Source: Psychrobacter sp. UBA6766
GTDB lineage: Bacteria > Pseudomonadota > Gammaproteobacteria > Pseudomonadales > Moraxellaceae
Length of the DNA: 42,688 nucleotides
Reading direction: 5' to 3'
NCBI RefSeq assembly: GCF_002453355.1
Contig: NZ_DKGQ01000004.1
Coordinates: forward strand, 234,301 to 276,988
The first letter of the stretch is position 1, and every line of letters begins with the position of its first letter. Made by a program: the position numbers and the translations under genes. The notes beneath the pieces are model-generated. The model had not been told where the DNA came from. It did not search any database and saw only the letters and a list, made by a program, of their open reading frames with translations. This document shows, in pieces, positions 1-6,923 of this stretch.

Positions 1-386
1 CCGTTATAGCCATTGTTATGATGGTTTTTATTCTGCCAAACGTTCGACCAATCGCTTTTATTTGAGCTAATCAGTCTTAAACCAGGATAGGTGTATTTAA
101 GTATATAAGGTTGGTTGTTCTTTTTAGCATAAACGGTCATCGCTTCATGACCCTTATAGTTATCAGGTGTGATATCCATGACCTGGTAGCCTTGACTTCG
201 CAGGTTTTGACGAAGCTGTTGGCTAATACGGCCAAAGTTGTGATTGCCATACTGACCATCTTTGTATACAGAATTATTATTATAATCTGGACCTGCTACA
301 GCACAGCCAGCAGTCGTTCCTATTAAAGCGATGGCGAACCCAGCAGAGAGGGCATTTTTTAATGACAAGGGGTGTAGAATTTTCAC
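1..386 (-). CDS. Partial putative lipoprotein, GTG start, runs off left edge
   Basis: The minus strand is open from a GTG at 386 to the window edge (about 128 codons). The start is supported by an AGGAG ribosome-binding site 8 nt upstream. The first residues, MKILHPLSLKNALSAGFAIA, followed by LIGTTAGC, look like a lipoprotein signal peptide with Cys28 as the lipidated residue. The mature part contains GYQVMDITPDNYKGHEAMTV and a segment rich in Tyr, Asn and Lys that suggests a small beta-rich PepSY-like fold, but I do not recognise a named family. The C-terminus lies outside the window. An overlapping plus-strand frame at 111-326 is a shadow of this gene. I am confident that it is coding and exported; the function is unknown. 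Confidence 0.75.
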   Translation of the reverse strand, partial: MKILHPLSLKNALSAGFAIALIGTTAGCAVAGPDYNNNSVYKDGQYGNHNFGRISQQLRQNLRSQGYQVMDITPDNYKGHEAMTVYAKKNNQPYILKYTYPGLRLISSNKSDWSNVWQNKNHHNNGYN

Positions 387-910
387 GATAAAATCTCCTA
401 TAGTATGACAATTTTTAATGCTACTTCTTAATGATTAAATACTTAGATAATAGATAAGAGGCTATATAGTAGGAGGTAGTACATAAGGAACATCTTTTTT
501 ATGGACTCGTTGCCGTATTTTTTATTTGATTCGACCTTATTTAATATCCCCTTAACTAATAACGCTTCATCTAATAAGACGATATATGAGCAATCATAAA
601 GAAGACAAATTGATGTTTCATCACTCTTTGCTCTTTAGTATTCTATTGCTTGAAACATTTTCTTACATACCCATAGTAGGGCTTAAAACTCATTGCTACA
701 TGTCTTTGGTGTTAATAAGTTGTAAATTTTGCAAATATTTGCGTAAGCATTCGATACCTTAGGTGACTAAGATGTTGTTAATCTTAATAAATATCGCTAG
801 CTGTTTTGTTTTTAAATATTATCAAGAAAGTTTTTGGATAAATTTTTTTTCTGATAATTATAAATTTATCAATAGCTTATAAATAAATCCTTACTACATT
901 TTTAGTCAAC
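387..910. other. AT-rich intergenic region, no gene seen
   Basis: About 520 bases between the divergent lipoprotein gene and the sRNA promoter. It must hold the promoter of the minus-strand lipoprotein gene. Short frames occur, for example one of about 25 codons opening near 500 on the plus strand, but none has a convincing ribosome-binding site or coding character. A short palindrome (GCAAATATTTGC) lies near 730-741, and a GTAAGCAT half-site resembling half of a GacA box lies near 742-750. Confidence 0.5.
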
Positions 911-927
911 GTAAGCATATGCTTACA
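910..927 (+). promoter_or_regulatory. GacA-type upstream activating site
   Basis: The 18 bases CGTAAGCATATGCTTACA match the known GacA consensus TGTAAG-N6-CTTACA except for the first base. A degenerate second copy, GTAAT then CTTAC with a 4-base gap, follows at 929-942. The site is centred about 55 bp upstream of the predicted start of the Csr/Rsm-like RNA, where an activator of a promoter lacking a good -35 would be expected. The match is seen directly; binding by a GacA/UvrY regulator is inferred from the consensus in pseudomonads. Confidence 0.75.
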
Positions 928-960
928 CGTAATGACGCTTACGCGACTTAACACTAGACG

Positions 961-966
961 TATAAT
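961..966 (+). promoter_or_regulatory. -10 box of the Csr/Rsm-like sRNA promoter
   Basis: A perfect TATAAT sits about 8 bases before the predicted RNA start near 973-975. At 16-18 bp spacing the upstream hexamer is only CTTACG or GCTTAC, a poor -35. This fits a promoter that depends on the GacA-type site just upstream. Confidence 0.7.
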
Positions 967-973
967 TTGACAT

Positions 974-1257
974 TATACACACACGGCATAAGGGAATGTG
1001 GCTCAAGGATTGAGTTGACCTTATTAAGGATAATAGCTCAATTGCTGGCATCAGGATGATAAAAGCAATTGAAATAAGGACACATGACCTGTGCTACAGG
1101 CAGATGATGCCAGTAGTAGTCAGAAGAAATGGGCAGGAAGCCCGGCTATCACAATATACTCAATATTCTGCAAGGATGCAGCGATTAGAGTGGTGATGGG
1201 TAACAAGGATGGTTAACAATAAAACCGCATAACAATTAATTGCTATGCGGTTTTATC
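974..1257 (+). ncRNA. CsrB/RsmZ-like sRNA sequestering CsrA/RsmA
   Basis: This non-coding stretch carries eight GGA motifs (starting at 993, 1007, 1028, 1054, 1078, 1136, 1174 and 1207), mostly as AAGGA or CAGGA. Five lie in the loops of short hairpins: CTCA-AGGAT-TGAG (1002-1014), ATC-AGGAT-GAT inside a 7-bp outer stem (1040-1070), GGGC-AGGAA-GCCC (1131-1143), CTGC-AAGGAT-GCAG (about 1169-1180) and TAAC-AAGGATG-GTTA (1201-1215). A non-GGA hairpin lies at 1087-1099. This is the hallmark of RNAs of the CsrB/RsmB and RsmX/Y/Z type, which bind several CsrA/RsmA dimers and relieve translational repression. A GacA-type site and a -10 box precede it and a strong terminator ends it. The 5' end is predicted to within a few bases. 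Which Rfam family it would match is unknown. Confidence 0.85.
1221..1257 (+). terminator. Intrinsic terminator of the Csr/Rsm-like sRNA
   Basis: The stem AAAACCGCATA (1221-1231) pairs with TATGCGGTTTT (1244-1254), and the loop itself contains AATTAATT. The descending arm ends in a T-run. It closes the sRNA without any open reading frame in between. Confidence 0.85.
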
Positions 1258-1351
1258 GTGTCTGGACTTTGGCTATCTAGTTGTGTAATAGGTATAACGT
1301 TATATATTCGCCATTGATGACGCTATGACTCCTATACAGATGAATAAATAA

Positions 1352-1381
1352 AAAAACCGCATTAATAATAATGCGGTTTTT
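1352..1381 (-). terminator. Terminator of the CsbD-like gene
   Basis: A hairpin of CCGCATTA and TAATGCGG is flanked by A-runs on the left and T-runs on the right. Read on the minus strand it ends in eight T, 63 nt after the csbD-like stop. It could also stop read-through from the sRNA on the plus strand. Confidence 0.8.
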
Positions 1382-1443
1382 ACTTTATAATCGCCTTGCA
1401 AAAACAGATGTCTTTGACAAGGTTTTATAAAAAGTCTGCTTAA

Positions 1444-1647
1444 TTAATAGTTATTTTCAGTACGCCAAGTATCAACTTCGCGCTCAGCGTCATCTTTACT
1501 GTGACCATAACGCTCCTGAACTTTGCCCACTAGTTTATCACGGCTACCTTCAATGTGTAATAGGTCATCATCAGTCAGATCAGCCCACTTCTGCTTCACT
1601 GTACCTTTCATCTGCTTCCAATCACCTTTTAGCGTATGTTCGTTCAT
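1444..1647 (-). CDS. CsbD-like stress response protein
   Basis: This 67-residue protein has the CsbD pattern: MNEHTLKGDWKQMKGTVKQK, then WADLTDDDLLHIEGSRDKLVGKVQERYGHSKDDAEREVDTW. It is very hydrophilic and predicted to be helical, with no signal peptide or membrane segment. CsbD-family proteins (for example YjbJ in E. coli) are small, abundant proteins made under general stress and in stationary phase; their biochemical role is unknown. The gene stands alone, with its own terminator at 1352-1381. It lies convergent to the Csr/Rsm-like RNA, which is notable because stress and stationary-phase genes are frequent CsrA/RsmA targets, but no direct link can be seen. Confidence 0.9.
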   Translation of the reverse strand: MNEHTLKGDWKQMKGTVKQKWADLTDDDLLHIEGSRDKLVGKVQERYGHSKDDAEREVDTWRTENNY

Positions 1648-1817
1648 TATTATAATCCTTATTTTAGTTATCGCGCTCTACATGTGTTTTATTTAAAAAC
1701 TATTGTTTAAAAAGTTAAATCAACAATACAGCGCTTTAGAAGGCAAGTTATGATTTATGGTTTTTCTTACCTGTTCAATACGGTTTTTAAGTAATGTGCT
1801 TTAATTACTATTCTTGA

Positions 1818-1861
1818 GTACTTTACAACTAGCCAATGGGTACTTTACGACTAGCCAATGG
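1818..1861. repeat. Tandem duplication, 2 x 22 bp
   Basis: Two abutting copies of a 22-mer beginning GTACTTTAC and ending CTAGCCAATGG differ at one base (A or G at position 10 of the unit). It lies in the non-coding spacer upstream of the csbD-like gene. Confidence 0.85.
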
Positions 1862-2148
1862 CTAACTTGTGAGTCCAATATATGAATTTTGGACTGCCTT
1901 GTCTGTATGAGCAATGTTTGTAGTGTTGCTAAAGTATAGTAAAAAACCCGGCTATGTTATGGAGCATGTAGTTCTGTAATCGATAGCGTACTTTGTCGGA
2001 GTGATAGGTAAAGATAATAGGGAGCTTTTTCGATATTTAGCAAACGTATAACTTGTAAGAGATAGTTAGATCGTAAGAGATAGTTGGTAATTGATAGTTG
2101 AGCAAGTAGAAAAGTAGTGAGTGAAGCAGTAACCGTCCAACAAAAGAT

Positions 2149-2186
2149 AAGCAGAGGTCATCATAGAGATGGTTTCTGCTTTTTTA
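2149..2186 (+). terminator. Orphan intrinsic terminator
   Basis: The arm AAGCAGA (2149-2155) pairs with TCTGCTT (2175-2181), followed by a run of T to 2185. No plus-strand gene lies upstream before the Csr/Rsm-like RNA, which has its own terminator, so this hairpin probably ends an unrecognised short transcript, or it is a decayed remnant. Confidence 0.6.
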
Positions 2187-2344
2187 TGCCTTCATTTAAA
2201 TATAAAGACTGAGAATAATTATAAAAAGTCAGCCTTTTTGAATATTTAATTATAGACTTATCGCTAAATTGGCTATAGCCTTATAGTTGAAATAATAAAC
2301 GTTTTCTAAGCGTTATAGTTAAAATATTTTAAAAACGCTACGGC

Positions 2345-2416
2345 ACTGCTTGTATAGTTTTTTTGCAGCCTCTGTCTGCGTAGGTACAGCAAGCAAGAAA
2401 AAACTATACAAGCAGT
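2345..2416. repeat. 72-bp palindromic element with 19-bp perfect arms
   Basis: ACTGCTTGTATAGTTTTTT (2345-2363) is exactly repeated in inverted orientation at 2398-2416. The 34-base centre contains GCAGCCTCTGTCTGCG and GTACAGCAAGCAAG. No open reading frame is present. The size, symmetry and position 57 bp before the tetR start fit a MITE-like or other dispersed palindromic element. It could also act as a terminator for transcription from either side, since the arms carry T/A runs. Its copy number elsewhere in the genome cannot be judged from this window. Confidence 0.6.
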
Positions 2417-2472
2417 ATGTGGTGAATCGATATTACTTTTCATTGACTATATCAGGCTGAGACAGATAGATA

Positions 2473-3162
2473 ATGAACTCATTTAGCGCAGTAAGCGCGA
2501 CAAAAGCGGAAACAAAGCGTGAGCTGGCAAAAGCCAAAACTCGTCGTGCTTTATTGAAAAGTGCACTGCAGATTTATAGCCTGGAAGGCGCTTGTCGCAT
2601 GAGCATGAATAAGATTGCTAAAGGGGCGAATATTGCTCAGCCGAGTTTCTATAATCATTTTGACAGCTTAGAGACTTTGCAAAATGAATTGAGTAGGCAA
2701 TTGAAAAATAATTATTTATCGCCTATGCGCATGGCGTGGGTCAATATGCTCAAAGATTATGCAGCATTGTCTAAAGAGGCGTTTCATCAGCGTTGTGAGG
2801 AATGTCTAACTTTGATTTTTGATGCCGCCTTTCAAAATATTGCCTTATTTCAACGTTTAATCGAAGACAGCTTACGCGTGAACTCACAAACTGAACCTAA
2901 TGGCTTAGTAAGTCTTATGACAGAAATACGAGAAGAATGGACGAAGATATTTATACAAGGATTAGAAGCGTCTGACAATAATTTTTCGCGCAGTGAGGTT
3001 AATTTGTGTGTTGATATGGCTAGTGCGCAAGTGCATGAGTTGATATTGGGCTGTCATCAAGGACGTTATTCACGGCAGCAGGCGATTAAAATTTTATGTA
3101 CGAACCTTGATGGAATTTTCGGTAGCTTTTTTAATGATAATGAGCAGGCAATAAGTAGCTAA
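2473..3162 (+). CDS. TetR-family transcriptional regulator
   Basis: A 229-residue protein with a TetR-type N-terminal DNA-binding domain: the helix KAKTRRALLKSALQIYSLEG is followed by MSMNKIAKGANIAQPSFYNHFDSLETL (about residues 45-72), the helix-turn-helix with the typical YNHF ending. The C-terminal two thirds are helical and probably form the ligand-binding and dimer domain; the ligand cannot be read from the sequence. It lies 113 bp upstream of, and in the same direction as, a molybdopterin oxidoreductase gene. The gap holds an inverted repeat (3199-3216) that could be its operator. It most likely controls that gene and perhaps itself. An alternative would be a regulator of unrelated genes elsewhere. 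Confidence 0.9.
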   Translation: MNSFSAVSATKAETKRELAKAKTRRALLKSALQIYSLEGACRMSMNKIAKGANIAQPSFYNHFDSLETLQNELSRQLKNNYLSPMRMAWVNMLKDYAALSKEAFHQRCEECLTLIFDAAFQNIALFQRLIEDSLRVNSQTEPNGLVSLMTEIREEWTKIFIQGLEASDNNFSRSEVNLCVDMASAQVHELILGCHQGRYSRQQAIKILCTNLDGIFGSFFNDNEQAISS

Positions 3163-3198
3163 TTAACGCATCAATGCCTAACGAGCAAGATTTTTAAG

Positions 3199-3216
3199 AT
3201 TGATGAATCTATCAAT
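3199..3216. promoter_or_regulatory. Candidate TetR operator (inverted repeat)
   Basis: ATTGAT and ATCAAT are separated by 6 bases, in the short gap between the tetR-type gene and the oxidoreductase gene. The size and symmetry suit a TetR dimer, but the arms are only 6 bp and AT-rich, so chance is possible. Confidence 0.35.
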
Positions 3217-3275
3217 GTTATAAAACGGAATTTATATAATATTTGGCAATAATAACAATCACAGGGAGCGTGGCC

Positions 3276-5474
3276 ATGAGTAGTGAACAAGTCAAAACCA
3301 GTGAGCAAACCCATTTTAGAACCTGTAATTTATGTGAAGCGATGTGCGGTATTGAAATAAAGCACGATGGAACGAAGGTCTTGTCGATTAAGGGCGATAA
3401 AAATGATCCGTTCTCTAAAGGCTACATCTGTCCAAAAGCGACGGCTTTACAAGATTTACATGAAGACTCTGATCGCCTACGTCATCCCGTTGAAAGGACT
3501 GCTAATGGCTGGAAAAAAATCAGCTGGGATGATGCGCTTGATAAAGTAGCCGCTGGTATTCAGTCGGTACAGAAAAAACACGGTCAAAATGCTTTGGGGA
3601 TTTATTTAGGTAATCCTAATGTCCATAATTTAGGCGGTATGTTGACCATTAAGCATTTATTAAACAGTGTCAAGACACGAAGCCGCTTTTCTGCAACCTC
3701 GATCGATCAATTACCGCATCATATTGTTAGTATGCATCTGTTTGGTCATATGCTGCGTATCCCGGTGCCTGACGTCAATCGTACTCACTATATGCTCATC
3801 ATCGGTGGCAATCCGCTGGCATCGAACGGTAGTATTATGACCGCAGCGAATATGCGCCAAAAGCTCAAAGACATCAAAGCCCGCGAAGGCAAAGTAGTAG
3901 TGATTGATCCACGCCGCACCGAAACCGCTGACATTGCGAGCGAACATCATTTTATACGTCCAGCAACCGATGTTTTATTTCTGCTTGCCATGCTCAACGA
4001 AATCTATGCGCAGGGGTACGTGGACAAAGCACAGGCTGATAATCGGGCTGCGGCACTTGCGCCAGAAATTGCGCGACTGGCAGACTTTGCCAAAGACTAT
4101 AGCGCCGAGTCGGTTGCCTCAATTACTGGTATTACGGCAAATGAGATTAAACAACTGGTTAAAGAGTTTTGTGAAGCCGAAAGTGCCGTTTGTTATGGAC
4201 GCATGGGCGTATCGGTGCAAGAGTTTGGCCTATTAAGTCAGTATCTCATTATGGTGATTAATATCGTCACTGGTCGCTTGGATGAGGTTGGCGGTTTGAT
4301 GTTCCCCAATCCTGCGGTTGATGTGGTTAATAACTCTGGTCCAGGCTATCTGGGAAAACGCCATAGCCGAGTTAGCAACTTGCCTGACTTTAATGGCGAT
4401 TATCCCGTTGTAGCGATGGGCAATGAGATGTTAGTAGAAGGAGAGGGCCAATTAAAAGGCTTTATCAGTGTCGCAGGAAATCCTGTTTTGAGTACACCAA
4501 ATGGTGAAAAGCTAGATAAAGCCTTTTCCAACTTGGAGTTTATGGTGGCGATTGATTACTTTGTCACAGAAACCAGTCGTCATGCCAATATTATCTTGCC
4601 ACCGGTATCGCCGCTAGAGCGCGATCATTACGATGTTACCTTTAATAATTTCGCCGTCCACAACGTTGCTAAATACTCAAAAGCGCTGTTTCGTAAAAAT
4701 AAAAACGCCAAACACGACTGGCAAATATACTTGGAATTAGCAAAACGTTTGGATAAAAAAGCACCACTGACGACCAAAATCGAGCGCCGATTGGTGAAGG
4801 CTTTAGGACCGAAGTTTTTGCTTGATCAAGGATTAAGACGCGGACCTTATGCTGGCATGAGCCTAAATAAGCTAGAGAAAAACCCGCACGGTCTCGATTT
4901 AGGACCATTAAAAACCATGTTGCCGCAAGCGCTAAAGCATAAAGATAAGCAGATTCATCTTAACGTTGATTTTTATCAAGCCGATTTGGCGCGCGTGCAA
5001 ACAATGGTGCAAGATTATGATGCTCAGCAGGTTTTACTTATTGGTCGGCGTCATGTTCGCAGCAATAATTCTTGGTTGCATAATAGCTATCGCCTGGTGA
5101 AAGGTAAGCCGCGCTGCACACTTATGCTACATCCTGAAACGGCTAAAGAATACGGTATTAAAGACGCCCAAAGCGTCAAAGTTACCTCGCGCGTTGGTAG
5201 CGTGATCATAGTGGCAGAAGTCACCGATGAGTTAATGCCTGGCGTGGTCAGTATTCCGCATGGTTGGGGCCACGGCCGCAAAGGCGTTAAGCAGAAAATT
5301 GCTCAAGCGCATGCTGGTGTCAGCGTCAATGATTTAACGGATGATACGTTAATCGATCGATTAAGTGGCAATGCGGCGGTCAATGGTGTACCTGTGCAGT
5401 TAGAAGCAGTTGCACCAGAAGAGGTTAATGTAGATAAAACTGATTCTGACATTGGAGCAACCGCTGCTGCTTAA
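3276..5474 (+). CDS. Molybdopterin-dependent oxidoreductase (bis-MGD, 4Fe-4S)
   Basis: A 732-residue cytoplasmic protein of the DMSO-reductase/formate-dehydrogenase superfamily. Near the N-terminus Cys17, Cys20, Cys24 and Cys52 (C-x2-C-x3-C-x27-C) form the 4Fe-4S site, followed by GYICPKA. The central molybdopterin domains include VVVIDPRRTETADIA, YGRMGVSVQEFG and FISVAGNPVLSTPNG, and the C-terminal cofactor-binding domain includes RRHVRSNNSWLHN and SIPHGWGHGR. No Tat signal is present, so it probably acts in the cytoplasm. The substrate is unknown, and no subunit or chaperone genes are adjacent. A longer frame begins at a TTG at 3243, but the ATG at 3276 has a GGGAG site 7 nt upstream and fits the family start. 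The TetR gene just upstream suggests induction by a specific compound. Confidence 0.9.
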   Translation: MSSEQVKTSEQTHFRTCNLCEAMCGIEIKHDGTKVLSIKGDKNDPFSKGYICPKATALQDLHEDSDRLRHPVERTANGWKKISWDDALDKVAAGIQSVQKKHGQNALGIYLGNPNVHNLGGMLTIKHLLNSVKTRSRFSATSIDQLPHHIVSMHLFGHMLRIPVPDVNRTHYMLIIGGNPLASNGSIMTAANMRQKLKDIKAREGKVVVIDPRRTETADIASEHHFIRPATDVLFLLAMLNEIYAQGYVDKAQADNRAAALAPEIARLADFAKDYSAESVASITGITANEIKQLVKEFCEAESAVCYGRMGVSVQEFGLLSQYLIMVINIVTGRLDEVGGLMFPNPAVDVVNNSGPGYLGKRHSRVSNLPDFNGDYPVVAMGNEMLVEGEGQLKGFISVAGNPVLSTPNGEKLDKAFSNLEFMVAIDYFVTETSRHANIILPPVSPLERDHYDVTFNNFAVHNVAKYSKALFRKNKNAKHDWQIYLELAKRLDKKAPLTTKIERRLVKALGPKFLLDQGLRRGPYAGMSLNKLEKNPHGLDLGPLKTMLPQALKHKDKQIHLNVDFYQADLARVQTMVQDYDAQQVLLIGRRHVRSNNSWLHNSYRLVKGKPRCTLMLHPETAKEYGIKDAQSVKVTSRVGSVIIVAEVTDELMPGVVSIPHGWGHGRKGVKQKIAQAHAGVSVNDLTDDTLIDRLSGNAAVNGVPVQLEAVAPEEVNVDKTDSDIGATAAA

Positions 5475-5507
5475 AATTACTCTAGACGAGAAATTTCTTA
5501 TCTAACT

Positions 5508-5543
5508 AAAAGGTGCTGGCTTATATTTATAGCGCCTTTTTTT
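5508..5543 (+). terminator. Terminator of the molybdopterin oxidoreductase gene
   Basis: AAAGGTGCT pairs with AGCGCCTTT (one G-T pair), followed by seven T. The descending arm overlaps the last codons of the convergent dadA-like gene, so the same bases serve as terminator on one strand and coding sequence on the other. Confidence 0.8.
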
Positions 5544-6867
5544 GCGTTGTTATTCCAACAAAGTCAAAATCTACCTGCGGCGTCTCACCTTGCATCAATA
5601 AGCTGATCGCCTTTGCCGAGCCGCAAGCATGGGTCCAACCAAGCGTACCATGACCCGTATTAAGCCATAAATTATCAAAGGTCGCTTTCGCATTTTGACT
5701 GCCATGGCGGACTTGACCACAATGTGCGCGTCCAATTAACGGCACATTTGATGGCGTCATTGGTCGCAATCCTGTCCAATACTGTACAGAATTGGCAATG
5801 ATGCCTTTTGGGAATAACTGCTGAACGCGACGCGTGATTGCTTCGCAGCGTGTGGCATTTAAATCCAAATTATAGCCATTAAATTCAGCTGTCCCAGCAA
5901 CGCGTAATTTATCGTCAAGGCGTGAGGTGACTAATTTAAACTCATCATCAATCAAGCTGACGTAAGGCGCTAGATGCGGCGCGCGCGGATTGACTTGATA
6001 AGTCGCTGAATAGCCCTTAGCAGGAAAAATAGGCAGATGGACATTGAGGGGTTTCATCAGTGCCGCACTATAACTACCGAGCGCTAGCACAAAACTGTCA
6101 GCGCTGAAAGTTTGCGCGTTTTCACCCTTGGGACGAATAGTAATGCTATGTACATGCGGGCGAGCAGAATGGGAATCTGCATTTAATGCCAAAACTTGCG
6201 TATCATATAAAAACTTTACCCCAGCTTTGACACAGCACGCCGCTAAGCGCTGAGTAAATAAGTGTGCATTTCCCGATTCATCACGGCTGGTGTAAGTTGC
6301 GCCTTTGAGTTTATGAGCAATAGGATAAAGTGCAGGCTCGAGGCTGACCGCATTATTAATATCAATCACGTAACGCTCACAGCCCAGCTCCTGCATACGT
6401 TCGGTTGGCGCGATGGCAGCATCAAACTCAGCCTGATTGGTATAAAAATGCATGATTCCACGCGTTTGTTGCTCATAATTGATGCCGATATCCGCACGCA
6501 GCTTTTGTAGAGTATCCCGCGAATACAGTCCTAAGTGCACCATTTGTACCAAATTGGCATCGGCACGATCTGCGCGGCATTCTTGCAAAAATTGCATTGC
6601 CCATTTTAATTGCGCCTTATCAGCACGCAAACGGTAGAGCAGCGGCGCATCCTCGCGAAACAGCCATTTAAGCGCTTTCATCGGCGTACTAGGGTTTGCC
6701 CAAGGCGTCGCATGCGAGACTGAGATTTGACCACCATTGGCAAACGAGGTTTGCATTCCTGCGGCAGATTCGCGCTCGATGACAGTCACATCGTAGCCTG
6801 CTTGCCGTAAGTACCAGGCGCTAGTCACGCCCACCACGCCTGCTCCGAGTACTGCAATATGGGTCAT
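5527..6867 (-). CDS. dadA: D-amino acid dehydrogenase (FAD-dependent)
   Basis: A 446-residue flavoprotein of the DAO family with the DadA signature. The N-terminus MTHIAVLGAGVVGVTSAWYL carries the GxGxxG dinucleotide fold, followed by VIERESAAGMQTSFANGGQI, and the C-terminal part holds YWTGLRPMTPSNVPLIG and NTGHGTLGWTHACGSA. DadA oxidises D-alanine and other D-amino acids to the 2-oxo acid and ammonia, passing electrons to the respiratory chain at the inner membrane. The frame extends 15 codons upstream to a TTG at 6912, but the ATG at 6867 gives the usual family start. It follows ygfZ by 56 bp on the same strand and may be cotranscribed. There is no dadX racemase beside it, so the physiological substrate may not be D-alanine. 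Confidence 0.9.
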   Translation of the reverse strand: MTHIAVLGAGVVGVTSAWYLRQAGYDVTVIERESAAGMQTSFANGGQISVSHATPWANPSTPMKALKWLFREDAPLLYRLRADKAQLKWAMQFLQECRADRADANLVQMVHLGLYSRDTLQKLRADIGINYEQQTRGIMHFYTNQAEFDAAIAPTERMQELGCERYVIDINNAVSLEPALYPIAHKLKGATYTSRDESGNAHLFTQRLAACCVKAGVKFLYDTQVLALNADSHSARPHVHSITIRPKGENAQTFSADSFVLALGSYSAALMKPLNVHLPIFPAKGYSATYQVNPRAPHLAPYVSLIDDEFKLVTSRLDDKLRVAGTAEFNGYNLDLNATRCEAITRRVQQLFPKGIIANSVQYWTGLRPMTPSNVPLIGRAHCGQVRHGSQNAKATFDNLWLNTGHGTLGWTHACGSAKAISLLMQGETPQVDFDFVGITTQKKAL

Positions 6868-6923
6868 AAGTTGCTCTGCTGCATTTGAGTAAAAGGGCTT
6901 TCTAGACTGCAAAATATTTCACG

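Larger units (their letters stand above)
1648..2344. other. Intergenic region with tandem repeats and an orphan terminator
   Basis: About 700 bases with no convincing gene on either strand. It contains the upstream region of the csbD-like gene, a 22-bp tandem duplication at 1818-1861, a pair of 13-mers GTAAGAGATAGTT at 2055-2067 and 2073-2085, and an intrinsic terminator reading on the plus strand at 2149-2186 with no gene upstream of it. A possible -10 (TATAGT, 1935-1940) lacks a good -35. Confidence 0.5.

Noticed and set aside
111..326. 71-codon plus-strand frame
   Set aside because: It lies antisense to the partial lipoprotein gene (1-386), which has a signal peptide and ribosome-binding site; the plus frame has neither.
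1900..2186. Second Csr/Rsm-type RNA
   Set aside because: Only three scattered GGA triplets, none in a convincing hairpin loop, and no GacA box; kept only as an orphan-terminator observation.
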